Made by a program: the position numbers and the translations under genes. Below are positions 22,201 through 31,206 of a stretch of DNA of 32,236 nt, piece by piece. The notes beneath the pieces were generated by a model. The model saw only the letters and a list, made by a program, of their open reading frames with translations. It was not told the origin of the DNA and did no database searches. The first letter of the stretch is position 1; each line of letters begins with the position of its first letter. Source of the DNA: an uncultured Myxococcales bacterium (GTDB lineage Bacteria; Myxococcota_A; Bradymonadia; UBA7976; UBA1532); contig CAINDO010000031.1 of assembly GCA_903847385.1 (NCBI GenBank), positions 1 through 32,236 of the forward strand, written 5' to 3'.

Positions 22201-24807
22201 ATGCCGACTGGAAACAACCCCGAGCATCTCTCCCAAGGCCGGACGGGGCCGCGCACGTCCGCCACGCGCTGGCTCCCGCTCTGCGTGGGGCTCATCACCG
22301 TCGCCGCCACGATGGGCGCCTGGCGCTCGATCGAGTCGGCCCGGCGCGCCCACGGCGAGGCCGTCTTCGCCGAGCGCACCCGCGTCGTCACGGACCGGAT
22401 CGTCGGCCGCCTGAACGACGACGCCCAGATTCTGCGCGGCGCCTCGGGCCTCTTCGAGGTCGTCGACGCACCCACTCGGACGATGTGGCGGGACTACGTG
22501 GGCGCTCTGGCGCTCTCCCGCAACTACCGCGGCATCCAGGGCGTCGGCTTCGCGGAGTTCCTGCCGCCCGGGGCTCTGGCCGTCCACGAAGCGCGCGTGC
22601 GGGCCGAGGGGTACCCGACCTACGCGGTCCGACCGGCCGGCGGCGGCCGCACGCCGACCTCGGCCATCGTGTACCTGGAGCCCTTCGACTGGCGGAACCA
22701 ACGCGCCTTCGGGTTCGACATGATGTCCGAATCCGTTCGCCGAGCGGCGATGGACCGGGCGGCGGCCACGGGCGAGATCACGCTCTCGGGCCGGGTCGTG
22801 CTCGTTCAGGAGACCGACCGGGAGCAGCAGTTCGGCACGCTCATGTACTCGCCGGTGTACGCCCGCGGCGCGCCGCTCCGGAACGCCGGCGAGCGCCAGG
22901 CCGCGCTCCGGGGCTTCGCCTACAGCCCCATCCGCGTCGCGGACCTCGTCCACGGGGTCCTCGGTGCGCTGCCCGCCGACCTGGAGTTCGACCTGTACGC
23001 GGCGGACCAGCCCTCGCCCGAGAGCCTGCTCTTCAGCAGCGCGGCCCTGCGCGGGGAGAACTCGACACCGGCGGGGGACGCCTTGACCCACACCGCCGAG
23101 CTGTCGCTCTTCGGCGCGCGGTGGCGCCTGGACGCACGGTCGCTCCCCGCCTTCGAGGGCTCGGCGGCGAGCCTCGCGGCCCGGGTCGTGCAGGTCGCCG
23201 GCGCCCTGCTGTCGCTCGTGCTGGCGCTCGGCACCCTGGTCCTGCTGCGCCGGCGCGACCAGGCCCTGGCCGACGCAGAGGCGCTCCGCGAGAGCGAGGA
23301 GCGCTTCGCCCGGACCTTCGAGCGCGCGCCGGTGATGATGACCCTGAGTCGACTCGACGATGGCACGTACATCGACGTCAATGAGTGTTTCGTCAGCGTC
23401 TCGGGGTTCTCCCGCGAAGAGGCCATCGGGCGCACGTCCGTCGACCTGGGCTGGATCACGGCCGAGGCGCGGGGCCTCCTCGCCGAGCGGATGCGGCGGG
23501 AAGGTCGCGTCGACGGGCAGGAGCTCGAGCTCCGCACCAAGGGCGGGCGCCCGATCGTCTGCACCTACTCCGGGGCGATCATCACGGCGGGCGGCCAGCA
23601 GCGGCTGCTCTCCATCGCGCAGGACGTGACGACCGAGCGCACCCTGCGCCGTCAGCTCGAGCAGTCGCAGAAGCTCGAGTCCATCGGGCGTCTGGCCGGC
23701 GGCGTCGCCCACGACTTCAACAACATGCTGGCCGTGATCCGCGGCTACACGGACCTGCTCATCGAGTCGGCCGCGGCGAGCGGCCATCGGAGCGAGGAGC
23801 TCGACGAGATTCGCAAGGCCGCGGAACACTCCGCCGAGGTCACCCGCCAGCTCCTCGCCTTCGCGCGGCGGCAGGTGGTCCTGCCCCGGGTGCTGGGGCT
23901 GAACGAGACGATCGCCGGCACGCTGAAGATGCTGCGGCGGCTCATCGGCGAGGACATCGAGCTGGTCTGGCTGCCCGCGGCGGACGTGGCCCCCGTGCGC
24001 ATCGATCCCTCGCAGGTCGACCAGATCCTGGCGAACCTCTGTGTCAACGCGCGGGATGCCATCGACGGTCCGGGGCGCATCTCGCTCTCCACGGCCAACG
24101 TCAGGCTCGACGAGACGGCCTGCGCCGGTGTCGAGGGCCTTCTGCCGGGCCGATACGTGCAGCTCACGGTGAGCGACACGGGCACCGGCATCGCGCCCGA
24201 CGTGCTCGCGCACATCTTCGAGCCGTTTTTCACGACCAAGGAGGTCGGCCGCGGGACGGGCCTCGGTCTGGCGACGGTGTACGGCATCGCACGCCAGAAC
24301 GGCGGCTGCGTCGACGTGAAGAGCACGCCGGGTGCGGGCGCCACGTTCACCGTCGTCCTGCCGGCGTTCGAGGCCGCGGCGACCGGCGACGCGCAGGGCG
24401 CGGACGAGGCCGACGTGCCGCGGGGCGCCGGTGAGACGCTGCTCGTCGTCGAGGACGAGCCCGCGGTCCTGCGCCTGTGCGCGCAGCTCCTTCAGCGGCT
24501 CGGTTACCGGGTCCTGCCCGCCGGCGACGTGAAGTCGGCGCTGGCGCTCGCCTCGGCCCACGCCGCGGAGATCCGGCTGCTGGTGTCGGACGTGGTCATG
24601 CCCGACCTGAGCGGCCCCGACCTGGCCGCGCTCGTGGCGCAGCGTGTCCCGGGCCTCCGGTGTCTCTTCATGTCCGGCTACACCCCGGACGCGGCCGCCC
24701 GGCGCGGCGTCCAGGCCGCGGGGGTCTTCATCCAGAAACCCTTCGAGTTCAAGGTGCTCGCCCGCAAGGTGCACGCGGCGTTGCACGGAGCGCCCCCCGG
24801 CGCCTGA
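22201..24807 (+). CDS. Membrane CHASE-PAS hybrid histidine kinase with receiver
   Basis: 868 residues. A transmembrane helix at about 24-42 and another at about 322-350 enclose a periplasmic CHASE-type sensor (RNYRGIQGVGFAEFLP; EPFDWRNQRAFGFDM). A PAS domain follows at about 365-480. His504 in GGVAHDFNNMLAVIRGYTDLL is the phosphoacceptor, followed by the ATPase domain (NLCVNARDAIDGPG, DTGTGIAPDVL, GRGTGLGLATV). A receiver at about 745-865 contains VVEDEP, the phosphoacceptor Asp797 in VSDVVMPDLSGPD and Lys in IQKPF. CHASE domains bind small extracellular ligands such as cytokinin-like molecules, but the signal is unknown. No partner regulator is adjacent. The gene is divergent from asnB. The ATG at 22201 follows a small hairpin (22180-22199) whose loop exposes AGGG. 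Confidence 0.93.
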   Translation: MPTGNNPEHLSQGRTGPRTSATRWLPLCVGLITVAATMGAWRSIESARRAHGEAVFAERTRVVTDRIVGRLNDDAQILRGASGLFEVVDAPTRTMWRDYVGALALSRNYRGIQGVGFAEFLPPGALAVHEARVRAEGYPTYAVRPAGGGRTPTSAIVYLEPFDWRNQRAFGFDMMSESVRRAAMDRAAATGEITLSGRVVLVQETDREQQFGTLMYSPVYARGAPLRNAGERQAALRGFAYSPIRVADLVHGVLGALPADLEFDLYAADQPSPESLLFSSAALRGENSTPAGDALTHTAELSLFGARWRLDARSLPAFEGSAASLAARVVQVAGALLSLVLALGTLVLLRRRDQALADAEALRESEERFARTFERAPVMMTLSRLDDGTYIDVNECFVSVSGFSREEAIGRTSVDLGWITAEARGLLAERMRREGRVDGQELELRTKGGRPIVCTYSGAIITAGGQQRLLSIAQDVTTERTLRRQLEQSQKLESIGRLAGGVAHDFNNMLAVIRGYTDLLIESAAASGHRSEELDEIRKAAEHSAEVTRQLLAFARRQVVLPRVLGLNETIAGTLKMLRRLIGEDIELVWLPAADVAPVRIDPSQVDQILANLCVNARDAIDGPGRISLSTANVRLDETACAGVEGLLPGRYVQLTVSDTGTGIAPDVLAHIFEPFFTTKEVGRGTGLGLATVYGIARQNGGCVDVKSTPGAGATFTVVLPAFEAAATGDAQGADEADVPRGAGETLLVVEDEPAVLRLCAQLLQRLGYRVLPAGDVKSALALASAHAAEIRLLVSDVVMPDLSGPDLAALVAQRVPGLRCLFMSGYTPDAAARRGVQAAGVFIQKPFEFKVLARKVHAALHGAPPGA

Positions 24808-24822
24808 GCGGCCCGCGGCCGG

Positions 24823-24850
24823 CGGCGTCGCTGGCGCGTCGACGACGCCG
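24823..24850 (+). terminator. Stem-loop after the CHASE hybrid kinase gene
   Basis: CGGCGTCG (24823-24830) pairs exactly with CGACGCCG (24843-24850) across a 12-base loop, 16 bases after the kinase stop and 43 bases before the next ATG. No T-run follows, so if it ends transcription it needs a factor. Confidence 0.3.
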
Positions 24851-24893
24851 TGCGTATGCTGCCGGCCCCGTCCCCCCGAGTGCCGAGCCCAGC

Positions 24894-26012
<1,119 letters not shown>

Positions 26013-26044
26013 CCCCGACCCCCTGAGCTGGAGACCGAGCGTCC

Positions 26045-26827
26045 ATGTCCGCCCAAGCCGCGCCCCGCCCGCGCCTGACCTTCCTCACCGGCGCCTCCTC
26101 CGGCCTCGGCGAGGCCCTGGCCTACCGCCTCGCCCGCGAGGGCGACACCGTCGTGCTGACCGCACGGCGGGTGGAGAACCTCGAGGCCGTCGCCCGAAAG
26201 ATCCGCGACGAGGGCGGCCTCGCCGTGCCCGTCGCGCTGGACGTCTCCGACCACGAGGCCGTGATGCGCACGCTGGGGGCCGTCGAGGCCGAACACGGGC
26301 CCGTCGACCGCCTGATCTGCAACGCGGGGATCGGCGACCCGTTGCCGGCGCGCCAGTTCACGACCGACGCCGTGCGCCGCATGTTCGAGACGAACCTGTA
26401 CGGCGTGACGAGCTGCATCGAGGCCGTGCTGCCCGGCATGCTGGAGCGCCGCTCCGGGCACATCGTGGGCGTGAGCAGCCTGGCCGGGTACCGGGGCCTG
26501 CCGGCGTCGTCGTCGTACGCCGCCAGCAAGGCCGCGCTGACGGTGCTGCTGGAGAGCCTCCGGGTCGAGATCCAGACCTCGGGCGTGGCGGTGACGACCA
26601 TCTGCCCCGGCTTCGTGAAGACGCCCATGACCGAGCGCAACAAGCACCCCATGCCGTTCATCATGGAGCTCGAGGACGCCGCGGAGATCATGCACGACGC
26701 CATCCGCGCGAAGACGACCCACGTCGCGTTCCCGTGGCAGCTCGCGACCGTGGTGCGCGCCGGGCGGCTGATGCCCGACGCGATCTACGACCGCGTGCTG
26801 GCGAAGCAGCGCGCCGACAAGCGCTGA
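26045..26827 (+). CDS. Short-chain dehydrogenase/reductase (classical SDR)
   Basis: 260 residues, typical classical SDR length. The cofactor motif TGASSGLGEA starts at Thr15, followed by CNAGIG. The catalytic Ser is in VSSLAG and the Tyr158-Lys162 pair in YAASK. TAR after the second strand suggests NADP preference, since a basic residue replaces the usual acidic one, but this is only a guide. The substrate is unknown. GGAGA lies upstream of the ATG. It probably forms a two-gene unit with the old-yellow-enzyme gene, both being redox enzymes of small carbonyl compounds. Its stop codon forms part of a perfect 13-base palindrome shared with the stop of the convergent Nudix gene. Confidence 0.92.
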   Translation: MSAQAAPRPRLTFLTGASSGLGEALAYRLAREGDTVVLTARRVENLEAVARKIRDEGGLAVPVALDVSDHEAVMRTLGAVEAEHGPVDRLICNAGIGDPLPARQFTTDAVRRMFETNLYGVTSCIEAVLPGMLERRSGHIVGVSSLAGYRGLPASSSYAASKAALTVLLESLRVEIQTSGVAVTTICPGFVKTPMTERNKHPMPFIMELEDAAEIMHDAIRAKTTHVAFPWQLATVVRAGRLMPDAIYDRVLAKQRADKR

Positions 26828-26834
26828 GTCAGCG
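26822..26834. repeat. Perfect palindrome containing both convergent stop codons
   Basis: CGCTGA-G-TCAGCG: the TGA of the SDR gene (plus) and the TGA of the Nudix gene (minus) are mirror halves of one exact palindrome with a single central base. It may form a short stem in both transcripts, though six pairs around one base cannot close a stable loop without fraying. No T-runs flank it. Confidence 0.55.
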
Positions 26835-27461
26835 GACCCAGTCCGGGTGCAGGGCGTCCGCCGCCTTGAAGCGCGAAGGGCCCACCCGCTCGACCGCGCC
26901 GCGGCGGCGCAGCCAGGCCTTGAACTTCCGCGGCCCGATGCTCTCGCCCAGGATCTCGGCGAACAGCTTGCGGGCATCCGCGCTGCGGAAACCCGGCTTG
27001 AGCAACGCGAAGGCCGCCGTGTCCGACTGCAGGTGCATCAGCATGCGCGTTCGGGCGGCGCGGACGATGGCGCCGTGGTCGAAGGCGAGCGTGGGCAGGT
27101 CGGAGACGGGGTGCCACGCGGTCGCGGCGGCGTCGTCCCCGGCCACGGCCTGCGTGCCGGCGGGGGCGAGGCCGATCCACGCCGAAGACACCGTCCACCC
27201 GCGCGGATCGCGGCCCGGATCGGCGTAGACGCCGATCTCCAGCAGGCGCTCCGGCGGAAAGGTCACGCCGGTCTCCTCGACGAGCTCGCGGACGGCGGCG
27301 GCGCGCGCGGGCTCGTCCTTTTCGACGTAGCCGCCCGGCAGCGCCCACTGACCCTCGAAAGGGTCCTTCTTGCGCTGGATGAGCAGGATCTCGAGCCGGC
27401 CGACGTAGCGGATGAGCACGACGTCGACGGTGAACGACGGACGGGGGTATTCGGTGGCCAT
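26829..27461 (-). CDS. Nudix hydrolase with NrtR-like winged-helix tail
   Basis: 210 residues. Residues about 9-140 are a Nudix domain with a complete signature: G-x5-E-x7-RE-x2-EE-x-G in GYVEKDEPARAAAVRELVEE and following residues. The preceding GQWALPGG is also typical, so hydrolysis of a nucleoside-diphosphate compound is expected. The last 60 residues (FALLKPGFRSADARKLFAEILG, KFKAWLRRRGAVERV) resemble the winged helix found after Nudix domains in NrtR-type regulators of NAD metabolism. In classical NrtR the Nudix box is often degenerate, so here enzyme and regulator activities may be combined, or the tail may not bind DNA. The ATG at 27461 lies in a 48-base divergent gap with the lipoprotein gene. 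No NAD-metabolism gene is nearby. Confidence 0.85.
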   Translation of the reverse strand: MATEYPRPSFTVDVVLIRYVGRLEILLIQRKKDPFEGQWALPGGYVEKDEPARAAAVRELVEETGVTFPPERLLEIGVYADPGRDPRGWTVSSAWIGLAPAGTQAVAGDDAAATAWHPVSDLPTLAFDHGAIVRAARTRMLMHLQSDTAAFALLKPGFRSADARKLFAEILGESIGPRKFKAWLRRRGAVERVGPSRFKAADALHPDWVR

Positions 27462-27509
27462 GGCGCGGTACCATAGCAGCGTGCGCACGCGAACGGACAG
27501 GAGAGCGAC

Positions 27510-29072
27510 GTGAGGGCGACCGGGCGAGGCATGACGCTGCTCGCGGCGCTCGCGCTCGGCGCGTGCGCCGGTGAGCTCGACCGCGCGCATCGGCCGGTGG
27601 AGATCGCCACGCCGGCGCTGGACGCGACCGTCGTCGACGCGCAGGACGACGACGCCTTCGTCCCCGTGGACGCCCGGACGTCCGGCCGCGACGCGGGCGC
27701 CGACGCCGACCTGCCGCCCGCGCCGGGGGCCGAGCTGCGGGTGTTCGTGCGGGTCCACGCCGACGCGTGGGCGGTGGGGCTGCGCGCCGGGCTGGAGCCG
27801 CCGCAGCCTGCGCTCGGCGACGTCGGGTCGAGCCTGGCGGCCCTGGGGCCCGGGGCCGTGCCCGTGTTCGACTTCGACCGCCCGGACGACGCCGCGGAGG
27901 CGCGCCTCCGGGCGCACCTGGCCCAGGCCCCGGCGACGGTGCTGTTCTCGCCCGAGCGCCACCCGGAGAGCCTGGAGACGGACCTGCGCCATCTGGCGGC
28001 CTGGGTGCTGGACGACGCGCGCTGCGCTCGCTTCGGCGACGCGCCGGTGCTGTTCGTCGCGCCGCCGGCCTCCGGCGCGCTCCTGTCCGACACGCTCGAG
28101 CGCGTGGCCGCCCTCCCCCACCGGACCGCCGTGCTCCTGGGCTTCGACCCGCTGTCACCGACCCCGCTGCCCGCGGGCCTGAGCGACGCCGCCCGGGCGC
28201 AGATCACCGGGCGCTGGTCCACGCGGGCGAGCGGCTGGTCCGCCGACGGCACGGGCGACGTGCCCGACGCCGCCGAGGCCCGCGCGCTGGCCGAGGGCTG
28301 GCGCGAGGCCGCCCTGGACGGCCCCGTCGTGCCCCTTGCGCGGCCGGCGCGGAACCCCCGACGAGACCGGGCCGGCGAGGCCCTGGAGTCCCCCGGCGCG
28401 GACGCGGGTCTGCTGCGTTCGCTCGTTCTGGCGCGACGGAGCGCCGCCGCCGGTGACGCCGTATTGCTGGTGGACGGCCTGAGCGCCTGGTCCGACGACA
28501 CGCAACTGGACGCGGTCGACCCGGACGTGCCGCGGACCGACGCGCCCGCAGCGCTCACCGGCGGGCACCTGTACCCGGCCTACGGGACGCGCCGCCTGGA
28601 CGCCGTGCGCGAGGCGCTGCTGACCGCCCCCGGCGCCCCGCCGGACCCGGGCACGGCGCCCGTCTCTCTGGCGGAGTTGCAGCGCAGCGACAGCGTGGTG
28701 GTGGAGCGCCTGGAGCTCGTGGCCGGCCGGGTCGAGGTGGCCCTGCGCGACCGCGCGGCGGGCGGCCGGCTGACGGTGCTGCTCGATCACCGACGCTTCC
28801 GCGTGCCGCCGGGCGCGAGCGTGACCTATGGCCGCACGGCGCCGTCCCTGCGGGTGGAGTGGGTCCTGGCCGGTGAACCGCTCGAGGGACCCGAGGCCGT
28901 ACCGACGACCCTGCGTGCGCTCGCGCCGGACGTGCCCCCGACGGGGGACGTCGTCGTCGACGCCCGACCCCTCGCCGGCCGCATCGTGGACAGCGTGGTG
29001 CTGGTCTACGACGGGGGCGCGGGCGCGCTGCAGGCCAGCGTGACGCTGCCCTTCGTGACCTCGGCGCCGTGA
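27510..29072 (+). CDS. Lipoprotein, possibly glycoside-hydrolase-like
   Basis: 520 residues from a GTG preceded by AGGAGAG. A short signal peptide ends in LGACAG, so Cys19 is the probable lipidation site. An Asp/Ala/Thr-rich linker reaches to about residue 70. The body suggests a TIM-barrel glycosidase: FVRVHADAWAVGL near the start, GAVPVFDFDRP, APVLFVAPP, then LLVDGLSAWSDDTQLDAVD and GGHLYPAYGTRRLDAVREAL. The latter pair resembles the strand and tail (NEW-E-TQ-EP, YG-x-L) of WbsX/GH99-like proteins, but the key acidic residues are not conserved, so activity is uncertain. A beta-rich C-terminal domain (about 400-520) follows. Only weakly recognised; treat the glycosidase idea as inference. 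It converges on the hydrolase lipoprotein gene with a 16-base gap. Confidence 0.75.
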   Translation: MRATGRGMTLLAALALGACAGELDRAHRPVEIATPALDATVVDAQDDDAFVPVDARTSGRDAGADADLPPAPGAELRVFVRVHADAWAVGLRAGLEPPQPALGDVGSSLAALGPGAVPVFDFDRPDDAAEARLRAHLAQAPATVLFSPERHPESLETDLRHLAAWVLDDARCARFGDAPVLFVAPPASGALLSDTLERVAALPHRTAVLLGFDPLSPTPLPAGLSDAARAQITGRWSTRASGWSADGTGDVPDAAEARALAEGWREAALDGPVVPLARPARNPRRDRAGEALESPGADAGLLRSLVLARRSAAAGDAVLLVDGLSAWSDDTQLDAVDPDVPRTDAPAALTGGHLYPAYGTRRLDAVREALLTAPGAPPDPGTAPVSLAELQRSDSVVVERLELVAGRVEVALRDRAAGGRLTVLLDHRRFRVPPGASVTYGRTAPSLRVEWVLAGEPLEGPEAVPTTLRALAPDVPPTGDVVVDARPLAGRIVDSVVLVYDGGAGALQASVTLPFVTSAP

Positions 29073-29088
29073 CGGCGCGCCCGTCGTC

Positions 29089-31125
29089 TCAGGGGCCCAC
29101 GAGGTCGCAGGCGGCGTCGGCGCAGTCGTAGGCGATGTCGCCGTCGTTGTCCGGATCGGCGTCCTCGAAGGTCGCGTAGAAGTGCATCGCCTGCGTTTGC
29201 AGCGGCCGGAAGCTCAGCGCCAGGTGGGCCTGAAAGCCATCGCGCGAGACGCGGAACTGCGTGAGCGCGCGGTCGCCACGACCCGCCGTGGGCGTGGCGA
29301 TCGTCTCCAGGTCGAGCACGCTCGAGACCGAGGGCGTGGCCAGCGGCAGGTCCATCGTGCGGGCGAGCAGCTCCGTCGACGGGTTGATGACGATGCCGTC
29401 CCCCAGGGACTCCTGAAGGATGCAGGGCTGCGCCGGCCCGAGGCCGGCCGCCGACATGGACGCCGGGTCCCCCGGGTCGAAGGCGATCTGGCTCATCACC
29501 ATCACGACCTCGACGGCCTGCTCCAACGTCAGCCCCGCCGGCGGCTCGGTGGCGACGATGTCGCGGATGGCGTCCTTCAGGCCGAGCTTCTCGACCACGC
29601 CGCCCTCCCGCAGCAAGGCGCTCAGCGCCCCCCCGCCCACGTTGTAGACGGACGCGCGGACCTTCGGGTCCACGGCGTTGCCGAGCACGCCGATCATGCT
29701 GCCGAGCGACTGCCCCAGATAGTAGACCGGCCCGGGTCGCAGCACGGCGCCCCGGTCGGGCAGCGGCCCCAGGCGACCGAGGGCGTCGCTGAAGACCAGC
29801 GAGTCCGCGGCGGAATGCAGCAACGAGTGCGCGAACGCCGTGCCGTCGAGTCGGCCGGCGATGGCCAGGATGTCCTGCAGGCCCGCGCCGCGGCTCCCGT
29901 GGAGCTCCCAGTCGGGCAGGAGCAGCGCATAGGGGCCCGAGGCCAGGTCCAGGGCCGGCACGAGCTGCGCATACATCAACTCCGCCGAGGCCGAGAGGCC
30001 GTGTCCGAAGAGCATGGGGATGGCCGGCGTGTCGGCCGTCGCGTTGGCCGGCACCACGAGGATGGCCGTGACCTCGTCCTCGCCGACCGGCGTCGGGCGG
30101 CCGGCGGCGTCCCGGGCGATGGGGGCGAAGCGGTCGGCCCGCCAGCGCGGGATGCGCAGCGTCACGTCGTAGCGGGTCGCGTCGTTGGGGCCGGGCTGCG
30201 GGTTCGTGGCCACGATGGCCGGCCGGGCCGCGGCGAAGGCGAGCTCCTGCTCCGCCAGCGCCTCGAGGAGCCCGCGGATGCCCGCGGCCGACCGCACGTG
30301 GAAGTCCCAGAGCTGCGCGACGTCCTCGGGGCGGCGTCCGGCGGCGTCCGCCAGGGCGAGCAGGTCGCGGAAGTAGACCTCGGCGGGCGTGCCCTCGGCA
30401 CCGGCGATGCGGGCCGCCATGGCCGGTGTGGGCGCGGTCTCGCCCCCGCTCGCCGACCGCAGGCGGCGGTCGACCAGCACGGCGTAGCGGCCCCCCGGGC
30501 GCAGCGGCCTCAACGGCGAGACGAACAGCACGACACCGCCGCCCGGATCCGGTGCGGAGATGCCGGCGCGCCACGGCAGCGCCCGTCCCCAGGTGTCCGA
30601 GGTCGCGTCGGCGTCCATGAGAAGGATCGGCGAGTCGGGGCCGGTGGTGTCCTCGGGGGTCGACGGCAGCGCCGCCGGGTCGAGGCCCGCCGGCAGCCAC
30701 GTCGCCAGCGTGCCGACGGGGGAGAAGCCGTCCGAGGGCACCACGGAGAGCCGCGACCACACGGTCGGCATCCCCACGGCCTCGGTCAGGTGAACCCGCA
30801 GGCCCGTCGTCTGCGCCGGGTCGGCCTGCTCGAAGGCGCTCGACGGCCACGGGAGCACGCAGACCGAGGTCGCGACGCCGCAGTCCTCGGTCACGGGCGG
30901 CGGGTTCGTCGTCGGACGCTCGAAGCGGCGTGCAGCCGCGTCTGCGCCCGGTGCGGCGTCGGCCGTGTCGGCGGCGTCGGCGACGGCCGAAGCGTCCGGC
31001 GGGGCCGTCGACGCCCCCGTCGAAGCGGCCTCGCCACAGGCCCCCAGGCCCAGCACGACGGCGAGGCCGACCAGGTCGTGCCACCGCCGCCGGAGTCGAT
31101 CCGGTCGCTCTTCGATCCTGCGCAC
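29089..31125 (-). CDS. Large alpha/beta-hydrolase lipoprotein (lipase-like)
   Basis: 678 residues. The GTG at 31125 has GGGGGAG six bases upstream and is preferred to a GTG or ATG further up that would overlap the divergent control region. A signal peptide ending LGLGACGE gives a lipidated Cys30. An Asp/Ala-rich linker is followed by an N-terminal module with CVLPWPSSAFEQADPAQTTG, similar to the prosequence-like part of bacterial lipase relatives. The alpha/beta-hydrolase core starts near residue 370 (PMLFGHGLSASAELM) and carries the nucleophile elbow YLGQSLGSMIG with Ser473. The C-terminal EDADPDNDGDIAYDCADAACD is an acidic, calcium-binding-like tail with a disulfide-type cysteine pair. It is likely an exported esterase or lipase held at the outer membrane; its substrate is unknown. 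Confidence 0.82.
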   Translation of the reverse strand: MRRIEERPDRLRRRWHDLVGLAVVLGLGACGEAASTGASTAPPDASAVADAADTADAAPGADAAARRFERPTTNPPPVTEDCGVATSVCVLPWPSSAFEQADPAQTTGLRVHLTEAVGMPTVWSRLSVVPSDGFSPVGTLATWLPAGLDPAALPSTPEDTTGPDSPILLMDADATSDTWGRALPWRAGISAPDPGGGVVLFVSPLRPLRPGGRYAVLVDRRLRSASGGETAPTPAMAARIAGAEGTPAEVYFRDLLALADAAGRRPEDVAQLWDFHVRSAAGIRGLLEALAEQELAFAAARPAIVATNPQPGPNDATRYDVTLRIPRWRADRFAPIARDAAGRPTPVGEDEVTAILVVPANATADTPAIPMLFGHGLSASAELMYAQLVPALDLASGPYALLLPDWELHGSRGAGLQDILAIAGRLDGTAFAHSLLHSAADSLVFSDALGRLGPLPDRGAVLRPGPVYYLGQSLGSMIGVLGNAVDPKVRASVYNVGGGALSALLREGGVVEKLGLKDAIRDIVATEPPAGLTLEQAVEVVMVMSQIAFDPGDPASMSAAGLGPAQPCILQESLGDGIVINPSTELLARTMDLPLATPSVSSVLDLETIATPTAGRGDRALTQFRVSRDGFQAHLALSFRPLQTQAMHFYATFEDADPDNDGDIAYDCADAACDLVGP

Positions 31126-31206
31126 GCCGTGCTCCCCCTCGTTGCGGGCACGCGCTTTGCGCGTCGCCGTGGTTGGTGTACCGTACCATCCCCGCAAGGA
31201 GCCCGC

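Noticed and set aside
22195-24786. 863-codon open frame on the minus strand opposite the CHASE hybrid kinase
   Set aside because: Antisense shadow of a clearly conserved kinase; the product is Arg/Gly/His-rich without motifs, as expected when GC-rich codons are read backwards.
31163-31206. Promoter-like TACCAT at 31184-31189 (also GTACCAT at 27468-27474)
   Set aside because: No -35 at acceptable spacing in either case; the shared heptamer may be chance.
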